A stretch of 64,000 bases of DNA from VXRJ01 sp965246995 (GTDB lineage Bacteria > Acidobacteriota > Vicinamibacteria > Vicinamibacterales > UBA8438). Below are positions 51,280-61,103 of the stretch, piece by piece. A program made the position numbers and the translations under genes. Within the stretch, counting starts at the first letter, position 1. Each line of letters starts with the position of its first letter. The stretch lies in NCBI GenBank assembly GCA_965246995.1, contig OZ252008.1:2480001-2544000 (forward strand), read 5' to 3'. The notes beneath the pieces were generated by a model. That model saw nothing but the letters and a program-made list of their open reading frames with translations, had not been told where the DNA came from and searched no databases.

Positions 51280-52830
51280 TCAGTAGTGGGCCTTCCGCCG
51301 GCTGGATGTAGGGATCTTCATGTCCTCGCGGTACTTGGCAATGGTGCGCCGAGCCAGCTTTAAACCTTCCCCTTGTTCCAGTCGCTGCACGATGCGGGCA
51401 TCGCTCAGGGGCTTGCGCGCATCTTCTTCCTGGATCATCCTGCGGATCCGCCGTTTGATGGCGACCGAAGAGACATTTTCGCCGAACGCGGTATGGAGGC
51501 CGGAGCTGAAGAAGTACTTCATCTCGAGCACGCCCTGCGGCGTGTGCATGTACTTGTTCGTGACCACACGGCTGACCGTCGACTCGTGCATACCGATGTC
51601 ATCCGCCACCTCGCGCAGCACCATCGGCCGAAGGTAGTCGACGCCATACTCGAAGAATGCGCGTTGAAAACCGATGATGCTGGTTGCCACCCGCTGAATG
51701 GTTTTTTGCCGCTGATCGATGGAACGGAGCAACCAGATCGCGGACTTGAACTTCTCCCGGACATACGCTCGGGTTTCCTCCGAGTTCTCGCTCTGCTTGT
51801 TCATCATCCGCCGGTAAACGGGGCTGATGCGGAGTTGCGGCATGCCGTCCTCGTTCAGGATGGCGACGAAATCGTCATCCACCTTGACGACGGAGATATC
51901 CGGGATCACGTACTGCGACCGAACCGGGTTCAGGCTGGAGCCAGGTTTCGGATCGAGCCGCTGCAGCACCTCGACGTGTTCACGCAGCGCTGCGAGCGTC
52001 AGACCGAGCCGCCGCGCCAAGTCGGGCAACTGATGATTCTGGAGCAACCCGAGATGCTCGCGGATGATGGTCTCACTTGGCGTGCCGACCAAGCCCAGCC
52101 GGTCAATCTGCAGCAACAGGCATTCCTGCAGGTCGCGTGCCGCGACGCCGGCCGGATCGAGTGTCTGGACCAGCGCAAGTGCCTGCTCCACTTCATCCGG
52201 AGACCAGGTACCCATCGCAGCCAGTTCCTCGATCGACGCGACCAGATACCCGTCCTCGTTCAGGTTGCCGACGATCGCCAGCCCGATTTCCCGCAGACGG
52301 TCGTCATCGGTCTGCATGAGAAGTTGCCACCGAAGGTGGTCCGACAGTGACCCGGCGGTCGCGAGCGTGTTCTCGATCGGGGGCAGCTCCGGGATCTCGG
52401 TCACTGTTCGCGGGCGATATCCGTCGTCGAGATAATCACCGAAGAAATACTCGTAGTCCGCGTCGTCCCAGGAGCCTTCCTCCTCCGCTGCCGGTCCGTC
52501 GGGCTGATCAGTACTGCTATCCGAAGCGGTTTGGGGAGCCGACAGATCGGATGCATCCGCGTTCCCCGCGTCGATGCCGGGGTCGGTATCTTGCCCGTCG
52601 CCGGTATCGGCGCCCTCGGTCTCGGAGGCCGTGGACATGTCAGCGGCCTCGGCAGTTGCGGTGTCTTCCTCCGCCACCTCTTCGAGCAGCGGATTCTCGA
52701 CAACTTCCTGGTTGAGGAGATCGGCCAGCTCGAGCGTCGACATGGGCAGCAACTTGATCGCCTGCTGCAGCGACGGGGTCAGTACGAGCCTCTGTGAGAG
52801 CCGCGTCTGGAGTCTTTGCTGAATGGCCAT
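51280..52830 (-). CDS. rpoN: RNA polymerase sigma-54 factor
   Basis: The 516-aa protein has the Gln/Leu-rich activator-interacting region (QRLQTRLSQRLVLTPSLQQA, about 5-25), an acidic region (about 50-140), the core-binding domain, a helix-turn-helix (MHESTVSRVVTNKYMHTPQG) and the RpoN box ARRTIAKYRE that reads the -24 element. It lies downstream of lptB, as in many proteobacteria and others (lptC/lptA-lptB-rpoN). All family regions are intact. Confidence 0.97.
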   Translation of the reverse strand: MAIQQRLQTRLSQRLVLTPSLQQAIKLLPMSTLELADLLNQEVVENPLLEEVAEEDTATAEAADMSTASETEGADTGDGQDTDPGIDAGNADASDLSAPQTASDSSTDQPDGPAAEEEGSWDDADYEYFFGDYLDDGYRPRTVTEIPELPPIENTLATAGSLSDHLRWQLLMQTDDDRLREIGLAIVGNLNEDGYLVASIEELAAMGTWSPDEVEQALALVQTLDPAGVAARDLQECLLLQIDRLGLVGTPSETIIREHLGLLQNHQLPDLARRLGLTLAALREHVEVLQRLDPKPGSSLNPVRSQYVIPDISVVKVDDDFVAILNEDGMPQLRISPVYRRMMNKQSENSEETRAYVREKFKSAIWLLRSIDQRQKTIQRVATSIIGFQRAFFEYGVDYLRPMVLREVADDIGMHESTVSRVVTNKYMHTPQGVLEMKYFFSSGLHTAFGENVSSVAIKRRIRRMIQEEDARKPLSDARIVQRLEQGEGLKLARRTIAKYREDMKIPTSSRRKAHY

Positions 52831-52935
52831 CGAGCGTCGGATGCGGGCAGCCAGCAGGCTGTCCGGTACGCCTCTACCGATCTTAGTCCAAACGGATGTG
52901 GGTACCGTCCGTCACGCTGACTACGCGCAGGACGT

Positions 52936-53661
52936 TCAATCAAGTCGGAAGTCGGTGCCGAGGTAGATCTCTTTTACCGCGTCGTCTCCGGCCAGTTCGT
53001 CCGGCGTACCGCTCTTGAATACCTCGCCGTCATGGATGATGTACGCCCGGTCCGTGATCTTGAGTGTTTCGCGGACGTTGTGATCCGTCATCAGCACGCC
53101 GATCCCGCGCTCCTTGAGGTGGAAGATGATCGCCTGGATGTCCGCGACGGCAATCGGATCGATTCCGGCGAACGGCTCGTCGAGCAGCATGAACGAGGGC
53201 GACATCACCAGCGCCCGCGTGATCTCGACCCGCCGTCGTTCTCCCCCGGAGAGGGAGTGCGCCCGTGCCTTGGCGAGCGGCGTCAGATTCAGTTCCGACA
53301 GCAGTTCGTCGGCCCGGCGCCGGCGTTCCGCCCGGGGCAGCTTCAGCGTTTCAAGAATCGCCAGGATGTTCTGCTCGACGGTCAGTCCTTTAAAGACTGA
53401 CGGTTCCTGTGGGAGGTAACCAATTCCGCGTTTTGCTCGGAGGTACATCGGGTAACGGGTGATATCCGTTCCATCGAGCAGCACGCGACCCGAGTTGGGG
53501 GGCGTCAACCCAACCACCATGTAGAAGGTGGTGGTCTTGCCAGCACCGTTCGGACCGAGCAGTCCGACCACCTCGCCCGGATAAACCTCGAGGCTCACAC
53601 CGCGCACGACGGTGCGCCGGCCGTACGACTTGGTGAGATCCGACGTCTTGAGAGAAGGCAT
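52936..53661 (-). CDS. lptB: LptB lipopolysaccharide export ATPase
   Basis: The 241-aa ABC ATPase has Walker A GPNGAGKTT (about 36-44), the signature LSGGERRR and Walker B FMLLDEPFAG. Sequence features such as YLPQEPSVFKGLTVEQNI and DHNVRETLKI are typical of LptB. It would dimerise and drive the fused LptF-LptG permease encoded at 35654. It is followed by rpoN and preceded by the LptC/LptA-like gene, 19 bases away. Confidence 0.95.
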   Translation of the reverse strand: MPSLKTSDLTKSYGRRTVVRGVSLEVYPGEVVGLLGPNGAGKTTTFYMVVGLTPPNSGRVLLDGTDITRYPMYLRAKRGIGYLPQEPSVFKGLTVEQNILAILETLKLPRAERRRRADELLSELNLTPLAKARAHSLSGGERRRVEITRALVMSPSFMLLDEPFAGIDPIAVADIQAIIFHLKERGIGVLMTDHNVRETLKITDRAYIIHDGEVFKSGTPDELAGDDAVKEIYLGTDFRLD

Positions 53662-53680
53662 CGAAGAACGCGTGCCCGAT

Positions 53681-55786
53681 TCAGAATGGTTGACACGGAC
53701 CGGTGGACGATGTCGTGCGCGCTTCTGCCCTGCCGTCCACCGTCACCGCGTCGTCGTTGACATAGAACGTAACCGCGCGTCCCGTCGTCTCCCGGCAACC
53801 ATCGCCCATTCGTTCGACGATTCGCACCGGCGTGCCGCTCATATCGTAGCGGCCACCGGCGTCCTCGTACTCGAGCGTTTCGCCGGTTGCGCGACGCCCC
53901 TCGAGCACAAGCAGTACCTCTTCACGTGCCTCGATGCGTTGCAGTGTCCGGACATCCTCAGCCAGGCGGAGCGTGATTGCGCCGGCGGCGAGGTCGGTGC
54001 CGCCACTGTCGAGCGTCGCGTCACCGGTGTACACCACTTGCCGTGCGGTGTTGTCATAGTGGAACGCGGCGCCGCGCGAGGCGGCGGTAGCTGGCGCTGC
54101 CTCACCGGTGTCGTGATCCTGTTGCACCATGGTCGTCCGGGTCGAGACGTCCTCCTCCGCTTCCAGGTTGCCGGTTGCTTCGTCCAGGGTGATCGTCCCG
54201 CCGCGGATCTCGGTCTCACCTTGCCAGAGACGGGCACCGCCACCGTACGTCGCTCTCGATGACTCGGCGTCGTAGGCAAACCGTTCCGCTGTCGCGTAGA
54301 TTGGTGGTCCCTCGTCGAACAATCCAGGTCGGGTCAGGTTCTCCTCACCGTCGTCCTCATTGTCCAACTGGAGGATGCCCCGCACCGCTTGGACCGCTTC
54401 GATGTCAGGGCCATCAAGACGGACGGTTACGGTCGCTCCCTGAATTGAACCCCAACGATCCTCTACCCGCGGTGAAGTGCCGGTATCGGTAGTCAGAAGG
54501 ACCAGGGTCGCCTCGTCCGGGGAGTACGTCGCCTCGTCGGCCAAACCGCGAACTGCCCCAGCTTCAAGCGTGACCGCGCCGCTGAAACGCGCGTCGCCCA
54601 AACGCGTAACGTTGTCGTGGAGCAACGAGTCGAGCCGCTCCGCCCGCACGATCCGCTCGCTGGGGCTGGCTGATCCTGCATCACCCTGTTCGCGGAACTC
54701 GACACTGCGTTCGAAATGAACCTGGGTTGCCTCACCGGATTCGTCGAATCCCAGGTCCAGTGCGCCCGCGCGGATCTGGCGCCGCGGTCCCTCGGCAGCG
54801 GGCAGATCAAGCGTTACGCTGTCGCGCGCGCGCAGGTGGTCGATGCCGCGGGATTCGCCATCGCTGTCGAACCGGAGGTCGATTGTCTGGCCGGCGACCG
54901 CGGCGCCCCGGCTACCCGCGGCGCCGAACAGCTCGACCCGACCACCGCCCGCGACCGCCGCGCCGTCAATGGCGCCATCGAGGTACGTCACCGTTATCGC
55001 TTGGGCTAATAGCGCGCGAAGACCGCCCGGCACTTGGTCACGTCCTTCGACTCGCGCATCACCAGTCAACTCGACACTGTCGAGTCGGGCCGCTTCCGGG
55101 TCGAACGCGATAACTGCCTCACGAGCTGCCATCCGGCGGTCGCCCGCATCGATCGCAACGTTCCCCCTGAAGCGCATGTAGCCGTCTGCACGCGCGATGA
55201 GGGCGCTCGCTGCTTCGATGCGGGTTTCTGCCGGTGCTTCGCTGTCGCCCGTCTGCAATTGCACCTGTGCGCGCCGATCGAGATGCAACAGGCCGCGGCG
55301 ACGGTCGTACCGTGATGCGTCACCCGTCAAAGTCATCCAGCCCTGCTCGAAGCGGGCGGGCACCGGAATCCGGACGACACCGTCGCTGTCGGCGTAAGAC
55401 GCTTCGGCAGTAGTGCCCTTCAAACCGTCGTCGGTCTCGATCGCCACGTCACCTGTCAGCGTCCATGTCCCTTCATCCTGACTGCCTGCCGCGTCGCCTC
55501 CGAGGATACGCAGGCCGGTCCGATCGTCATCGCTGGGCACGCTCACTTCAACCGCCACCAGGCGGGACCGCCCGTCGGCGTAAGCGAACTGCTGATCCGC
55601 CTCGATCACGGTTCCATCACCCAGCGTGATCCGGGCGCCGCGGCTCTGCAGGACCGCGTCCGGGTCGGCGCCGTCGAGTGCGATGGTCATCTCCGGCGCG
55701 CTACGGTCGCGCACGCCCAGCACGACGGCCACGGCGAACGCCACCACACAAAGGCCCAGTGCAATCCGCAGGGGGCGTTGCCACAT
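53681..55786 (-). CDS. Very large LptC/LptA-type (OstA-like) protein
   Basis: The 701-aa protein has an N-terminal membrane anchor (about 5-25) followed by LptC-like sequence (LQSRGARITLGDGTVIEADQ). Many further stretches resemble OstA/LptA beta-jellyroll strands, including LTGDASRYDRRRGLLHL, YMRFRGNVAIDAGDRRMAAR, QVVYTGDATL and TGETLEYEDAGGRYDMSG. Normal LptC and LptA are each under 200 aa and separate. This gene sits directly before lptB, where lptC and lptA usually lie, so it probably supplies both: an anchored bridge carrying LPS across the periplasm. A fusion with extra repeats is my inference from strand patterns. Confidence 0.8.
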   Translation of the reverse strand: MWQRPLRIALGLCVVAFAVAVVLGVRDRSAPEMTIALDGADPDAVLQSRGARITLGDGTVIEADQQFAYADGRSRLVAVEVSVPSDDDRTGLRILGGDAAGSQDEGTWTLTGDVAIETDDGLKGTTAEASYADSDGVVRIPVPARFEQGWMTLTGDASRYDRRRGLLHLDRRAQVQLQTGDSEAPAETRIEAASALIARADGYMRFRGNVAIDAGDRRMAAREAVIAFDPEAARLDSVELTGDARVEGRDQVPGGLRALLAQAITVTYLDGAIDGAAVAGGGRVELFGAAGSRGAAVAGQTIDLRFDSDGESRGIDHLRARDSVTLDLPAAEGPRRQIRAGALDLGFDESGEATQVHFERSVEFREQGDAGSASPSERIVRAERLDSLLHDNVTRLGDARFSGAVTLEAGAVRGLADEATYSPDEATLVLLTTDTGTSPRVEDRWGSIQGATVTVRLDGPDIEAVQAVRGILQLDNEDDGEENLTRPGLFDEGPPIYATAERFAYDAESSRATYGGGARLWQGETEIRGGTITLDEATGNLEAEEDVSTRTTMVQQDHDTGEAAPATAASRGAAFHYDNTARQVVYTGDATLDSGGTDLAAGAITLRLAEDVRTLQRIEAREEVLLVLEGRRATGETLEYEDAGGRYDMSGTPVRIVERMGDGCRETTGRAVTFYVNDDAVTVDGRAEARTTSSTGPCQPF

Positions 55787-55812
55787 ATCAGTTGTCCGTT
55801 CCCGTACTCACT

Positions 55813-57561
55813 CTATCGGGCAGGCACCGCGTCAGCAACGGTCAGTTCGGTGTAGGTGGTTCCCCGAAAACGGTTCTCACTCAACGAAAAGGCGAGGTTC
55901 AATCCGCTTCCCCCGTCGGTATAGCGCTCCATGCGTTCGGCTGCCCGCCAGGCGATCGCCCGGAAGCGCGCACCGCCTTGTCCGACCGTCATCTGCAGGT
56001 GCTGCGATTTCAACAAGCGTGGCCCCTCCACCACATCGACCGCTTCGGCCGAGAAGACCGGCCGCGGGTTTCCCCGGCCGAAAGGTTCCATCGCAGCGAG
56101 GCTGCTGATGAACGGGCCATTGATCGCGTCGAGTGGCAGAGGCGCATCGACGGTCAGCGACGGCATGAGCGTTTCCGGCGCCACACGTTCCGCCGCGAAT
56201 GCGACAAGGCGGTGGCGTAGTGTCGATAGACGGTCTGTCGGGATTTCCATGCCGGCTGCTTGCCGGTGGCCGCCAAAGCGTGTGAAGAGTTCGGCACAGC
56301 TCTCCAGTGCCTCAAGGAGATTGAAACCGGGAACGCTGCGCCCGGATCCGTGGGCCGCTGCCCCATCGACAGACAGGACGATCGCCGGCCGCGAGAACGT
56401 CTCGACCAACTTCGACGCGACGATGCCAATCACGCCGCGGTGCCATTGCTCCCCCCACACCACCAGCAGGTGCGCCGCCGACAACTCCGGATCCTGCTCG
56501 ACCGCCCGCCGCGCCTCGGCCGCGATGACCGTCTCTTCGGCACGACGCCGCGTGTTTTCCTCATCGAGCGTTTCCGCCAGATCCCTGGCTTGGGCAGAGG
56601 CCTCGGCACCGGTCATGAGCAGCAGGCGGGCTGCAAGCTCGGGAGATTGCATCCGCCCCGCCGCGTTGATCCGGGGTGCGATACGGAACGCAACCGCGTC
56701 GCTGTCGATCGCCTTTCCTGCCAGGCCACTCGATTCCAGCAGTGCTTGCAGGCCGACCGTGTGCGGACCTCGCGAGAGCTGGTCCAGGCCGACCTTGGCG
56801 ATAATCCGGTTCTCGCCCTGGAGCGGTACCGCATCGGCCAGCGTTCCGATCGCCGCCAGCTTGGCCAAGCCGGGCAGCCACGCGGCGTGGTCCGTCCGCC
56901 GGCACAGCGACTGCGCCAGCTTGAAGGCGACACCGGCACCTGCCAGGTTGCGCTCGGGATAGGCACTGTCGGCCCGGCGTGGGTTGATGACCGCGAAAGC
57001 TGGGGGCAGCGTCGAACCCGGTTCGTGGTGATCGGTGACGATCAGGTCCACGCCGAGTGCATGCGCGCGTTCTGCCGCGGCGTCGCTCCGGATACCGCAG
57101 TCAACGGTTACTACCACGCGCCGGCCTTCGGCTTGCAGCCGGTCGATTGTCTCCGGCTGGAGGCCGTAGCCATCGGTCAGCCGCTCGGGGATGAAGTGCA
57201 TGACATCGGCGCCGAGGAGTTCCAGCAGCCGGCGCAGCATGACGGTGGCGCTGATGCCGTCGGCGTCGTAGTCACCATGGATCGCGATCGGTTCGCGTTG
57301 GGCGATAGCCCGTTGCAGTCGATCAGCTGCACGGTCGAGGTCGATCAGCGCAGATGGGTCATGGAGCTGATCCAGGGTTGGGTAGAGAAACCGTTCAGCC
57401 CCGGCAGGATCGGTGACGCCTCGCTGCACGAGGAGCTGCGCCACGGCGGGATGGATCCCGAGCTCCCGTTCAATGTGCTTCGATGCCGCTGGGTCGCCCG
57501 GCTCCAGGTGGCGCCAGATCGGAATGTTCGTGGGAACGTTCGCGGCGCCAGGGCTGTTCAT
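55813..57561 (-). CDS. recJ: Single-stranded-DNA exonuclease RecJ
   Basis: RecJ is a 5'-3' exonuclease of the DHH family. The 582-aa protein has the phosphodiesterase motifs IHGDYDADGIS, VVTVDCG and VTDHHEPG, then LAGAGVAFKLAQ, and the DHHA1 segment SGRSVPGFNLLEAL with GGHRQAAGM. A C-terminal OB domain completes the family layout. I start at the ATG 57561, just beyond the dnaE stop; an upstream in-frame start would overlap dnaE by about 40 bases. Confidence 0.95.
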   Translation of the reverse strand: MNSPGAANVPTNIPIWRHLEPGDPAASKHIERELGIHPAVAQLLVQRGVTDPAGAERFLYPTLDQLHDPSALIDLDRAADRLQRAIAQREPIAIHGDYDADGISATVMLRRLLELLGADVMHFIPERLTDGYGLQPETIDRLQAEGRRVVVTVDCGIRSDAAAERAHALGVDLIVTDHHEPGSTLPPAFAVINPRRADSAYPERNLAGAGVAFKLAQSLCRRTDHAAWLPGLAKLAAIGTLADAVPLQGENRIIAKVGLDQLSRGPHTVGLQALLESSGLAGKAIDSDAVAFRIAPRINAAGRMQSPELAARLLLMTGAEASAQARDLAETLDEENTRRRAEETVIAAEARRAVEQDPELSAAHLLVVWGEQWHRGVIGIVASKLVETFSRPAIVLSVDGAAAHGSGRSVPGFNLLEALESCAELFTRFGGHRQAAGMEIPTDRLSTLRHRLVAFAAERVAPETLMPSLTVDAPLPLDAINGPFISSLAAMEPFGRGNPRPVFSAEAVDVVEGPRLLKSQHLQMTVGQGGARFRAIAWRAAERMERYTDGGSGLNLAFSLSENRFRGTTYTELTVADAVPAR

Positions 57562-57568
57562 GGTGTCG

Positions 57569-60500
57569 CTACCACGAGACAGCGCCCTTGCCGCATACCG
57601 CCTCGACATCCGCGACGAGCGCTTCGGATGGACTGATGCGCGCCCGGCTCAACTCGGCGCGTATCCGGACTGGTGGAGTCTGATCGCGCAACTCGATATC
57701 GAGCGCCACCTTGCCGCTGCCGTAGTGCCGTCCGAGAACCTCGGCCAGTGCAACGAACATTGCCTTGTCCGCAGGTGGCGAGGTGACGCGGATTGCCAGG
57801 AAACGCCCCGCCTCGCCCAGCACCGTGTCCAGCGCCTTTACTTCGTTTACGGTGAGCCTGGGCTCATCGTCGTCCATCTCCAGTTTTCCCTCGACCACCA
57901 CCAGCTGGTCGGCGTCGATCAAACGGCCGTACTTGCGGAATGCCTCGGGAAAGACCACGGCCTCGACCCGGCCGCCGCGATCCTCGACCGTGATCACCGC
58001 CATCGGATCGCCCTTCTTCGTCTTCAGGCGCCGGATTGCGGCGATGATACCCCCGACGCGGACTGACTTCAGGGAACGGTCGAGCGTGTCGATCGCGCGG
58101 ACGTCCGCACGAGTGAGGTCGTCGCGGAACCGATCGATCGGGTGGCCGCTCAGGTAGAAGCCGAGCGCCTCCTTCTCGTGAGCAAGCTGCTCCGCTTCCG
58201 TCCACGGCGGCGCGTCCGGTAGACGCCGACCCGCGTCGTTCAACGCGTCACCATCGCCGTCACCGAACAGATCGTGCTGACCCTGGGCGCGGTCGTGCTG
58301 GCGACGGGCGCCCTGGTCGAGCGCTCTGTCAGTCGCGGCAAGAAGTTGCGCCCCCCACTGCCGGAAGCTGGCCCCGTTCGAGGTGGCGTGTTCTGCTTCG
58401 CTCAGGCACACGTTGAACGCGCCCGCCTTCACCAGGCACTCCAACGCCTTCTTGTTGACTTGCCGGAGATTTACCTCTTCGCAGAAATGGTGGAGTGAAG
58501 CGAAGCGGTCCAGCTGCCGCCGCGCCTGGAGGATCGCCTCGACCGCGCCGTTGCCCACGTTCTTAACGGCGCAAAGTCCGAACCGTACCCCTTGAGGCGT
58601 GACGCTGAACGCCCAATCGCTGGCGTTGATGTCCGGAGGCAGGACCTTGACGTCCAGGTCGCGGCACTCGGCAAGATACAGCGCCACCTTGTCCGTGTTG
58701 TGCCGCTCGATGGTCAACAGCGCGGCCATGAAGTGCGCCGGGTAGTGCACCTTCAGGTACGCCGTGTGGTACGCCAGAAGCGCATAGGCGGTCGAGTGGC
58801 TCTTGTTGAAGCCGTACCCCGCGAAATGCTTGATGCGGTCGAAGAGCACCTTCGCCGTCTCGTGTGGCAGGTCCTGGTCCAGCGCGCCTTGCATGAACGG
58901 TTCGCGCTGCCCTTCCATCACCGCCTCGTTCTTCTTCCCCATCGCCTTGCGGAGGATGTCCGCCTGGCCCATGGTGAAGCCGGCCAGTTCGCCGGCGATC
59001 CGCATTACCTGTTCCTGGTAGGCGATCACGCCGTAGGTATCGCGCAGGATCGGTTCGAGTTCCGGTGTCGGGTGCTTGATCTTCTGCGTTCCCTCCTTCT
59101 GCTTGATGTAGTCGTCAATGACGCCACCGCCGAGCGGCCCGGGACGGTAGAGCGCGTTGAGCGCGATCAGGTCGTCGAACCGTTGGGGTTTCGCCTTGCG
59201 CAGCACCTCGCGCATGCCTGAACTCTCGAACTGGAAGACACCGTTCGTCTGCGCATCGGCGAACAACCGGTAGGTCGGCGCGTCATCCAGCGGGATCGCG
59301 TCGAAGGCAATCCGTTCCCCGGTCGTCCGCTCGATCATTTCCACTGCGTCGTGCAGGAGCGTCAGGGTGCTCAGGCCGAGGAAATCCATCTTGAGCAGCC
59401 CGACCCGCTCGATTTCCTTCCAGCCCCATTGGGTCGTGATCTCGTCCTTCTGGCTCTTATAGAGGGGCGCGAACTCGGAGATTGCCTCGGGGGCGATCAC
59501 GACGCCAGCCGCGTGAACCGACGCATGGCGCGTCACCCCCTCGAGGCGGTGCGCCACCCTGAGGAGGTTCTGCACCTTCGGATCGCTCTGCTCCATCTCG
59601 CGAAGCACCGGATTCTCCTTGAGTGCCTTCGCGAGAGTCATGTCGAGAGTCGCCGGGATCTGCTTCGCAACACGATCCGCCTCGGCGTAGGAGAGCCCCT
59701 GCACGCGGCCGACGTCACGGACCACCGCGCGGGCCTTCATTGTCCCGAACGTGATGATTTGGGCGACGTTTTCCCGGCCGTACTTCCGGGTGACGTAGTC
59801 GATGATCTCGCCCCTGCGCCGTTCGCAGAAGTCGATGTCGATGTCCGGAAGCGAGACCCGTTCCGGATTGAGGAACCGTTCGAAGATGAGATCGTACTCG
59901 AGCGGATCGACATCGGTGATTCGGAGCGAGTACGCCACAAGGCTGCCAGCCGCCGATCCCCGTCCCGGGCCGACGGGCACGCCACGCTCCCGTGCGTACC
60001 GGATGAAGTCCCAGACGATCAGGAAATAGCCGGCGAATCCCATGTTCTGGATAACGCCGATCTCGTAGTCGAGCCGCTGGGTGTACTCATCGAGAGGATG
60101 CTTGAGCACGCCGCGCGACGCGAGATCCTCCAACCGTTCCCGTCGATCCCGGAATCCATCGCGTGTGACATGGGCGAAGTATTCATCCGGGCTCGTGAAC
60201 GGTTCCGGCACGTCGAAGTGCGGAAGGTGGTAGTCGTTCTTGGGGATCGTGACATTGCACCGATCCGCGATCGCCAGGGTGTTGCGGAGCGCCTCCGGAT
60301 AGTCGCCGAAGACCGCCGCCATTTCCTCCGGCGTCTTCAGAAAGAACTGATCGCCGTGGTAGCGAAGGCGCTTCTCGTCTTCGACGTTCTTGCCGGTGCC
60401 GATGCAGAGCAAGACGTCATGCGGTTCAAAGTCGGCCTGCTGGAGGTAGTGGACATCGTTCGTGCAGACGAGCGGAAGGCCGAGGTCTGTCGCAATCGGC

Positions 60501-61072
60501 TGCAGTCCCCGGTTGACTACCTGCTGATCGTCGATTCCCTGGTATTGCATCTCCAGGAAAAAGTTCCCCGCACCCAGGATGTCGCGGAACGTGGCTGCCG
60601 CCGCGCGTGCCTCGCTGTCCTGCTGGCGCGTGAGGCGTTGGGCCACTTCTCCCTTGAGGCAACTGCTCAACCCGATCAGCCCGTCGGCGTGCCGGGAGAG
60701 GAGGTCCTTGTCGATCCGTGGCTTGTAGTAGAAGCCGTCGGTGTAGCCGAACGAGACAAGCTTGATCAGATTGTGGTACCCGGCATCGTTCTCCGCGAGC
60801 AGCACGAGATGGTTTGCGGTGTCGCCCGGCTGTCCGGAACGCTCGCGGCGGTCGCCCGGAGCCACGTACACCTCGCAGCCGATGATGGGCGTTATCCCCC
60901 GCTCGCGGGCCGCATCGTGAAAGGTAACGGCCGAGAAGAGGTTGCCATGTTCGGTGACGGCTACCGCCGGCATCTTCAGTTCGGCAACGCGGTCCAGCAT
61001 TTCACCGATACGGCAGGCCCCGTCGAGCAAGGAAAACTCGGTGTGCAGATGGAGGTGAACAAAGTCGGTCAC
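57569..61072 (-). CDS. dnaE: DNA polymerase III alpha subunit
   Basis: This is the replicative polymerase (1167 aa). It has an N-terminal PHP domain (FVHLHLHTEFSLLDGA), palm motifs including the catalytic PDIDIDF, fingers with GFNKSHSTAYALLAYHTAYL, the tandem helix-hairpin-helix/beta-binding region and a C-terminal OB fold (VRVGGIIAAIRRLKTKKGD). The start is a GTG at 61072, with AGGGAGGA 11 bases upstream; a longer frame from 61117 would overlap guaA. It lies between guaA and recJ on the same strand. Confidence 0.97.
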   Translation of the reverse strand: MTDFVHLHLHTEFSLLDGACRIGEMLDRVAELKMPAVAVTEHGNLFSAVTFHDAARERGITPIIGCEVYVAPGDRRERSGQPGDTANHLVLLAENDAGYHNLIKLVSFGYTDGFYYKPRIDKDLLSRHADGLIGLSSCLKGEVAQRLTRQQDSEARAAAATFRDILGAGNFFLEMQYQGIDDQQVVNRGLQPIATDLGLPLVCTNDVHYLQQADFEPHDVLLCIGTGKNVEDEKRLRYHGDQFFLKTPEEMAAVFGDYPEALRNTLAIADRCNVTIPKNDYHLPHFDVPEPFTSPDEYFAHVTRDGFRDRRERLEDLASRGVLKHPLDEYTQRLDYEIGVIQNMGFAGYFLIVWDFIRYARERGVPVGPGRGSAAGSLVAYSLRITDVDPLEYDLIFERFLNPERVSLPDIDIDFCERRRGEIIDYVTRKYGRENVAQIITFGTMKARAVVRDVGRVQGLSYAEADRVAKQIPATLDMTLAKALKENPVLREMEQSDPKVQNLLRVAHRLEGVTRHASVHAAGVVIAPEAISEFAPLYKSQKDEITTQWGWKEIERVGLLKMDFLGLSTLTLLHDAVEMIERTTGERIAFDAIPLDDAPTYRLFADAQTNGVFQFESSGMREVLRKAKPQRFDDLIALNALYRPGPLGGGVIDDYIKQKEGTQKIKHPTPELEPILRDTYGVIAYQEQVMRIAGELAGFTMGQADILRKAMGKKNEAVMEGQREPFMQGALDQDLPHETAKVLFDRIKHFAGYGFNKSHSTAYALLAYHTAYLKVHYPAHFMAALLTIERHNTDKVALYLAECRDLDVKVLPPDINASDWAFSVTPQGVRFGLCAVKNVGNGAVEAILQARRQLDRFASLHHFCEEVNLRQVNKKALECLVKAGAFNVCLSEAEHATSNGASFRQWGAQLLAATDRALDQGARRQHDRAQGQHDLFGDGDGDALNDAGRRLPDAPPWTEAEQLAHEKEALGFYLSGHPIDRFRDDLTRADVRAIDTLDRSLKSVRVGGIIAAIRRLKTKKGDPMAVITVEDRGGRVEAVVFPEAFRKYGRLIDADQLVVVEGKLEMDDDEPRLTVNEVKALDTVLGEAGRFLAIRVTSPPADKAMFVALAEVLGRHYGSGKVALDIELRDQTPPVRIRAELSRARISPSEALVADVEAVCGKGAVSW

Positions 61073-61103
61073 GGACTTGGGGTTCCTCCCTGGTAGTCTG
61101 CGC

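Noticed and set aside
59351..61096. 581-codon open frame opposite dnaE
   Set aside because: Antisense shadow of the polymerase coding sequence, with composition typical of such shadows.
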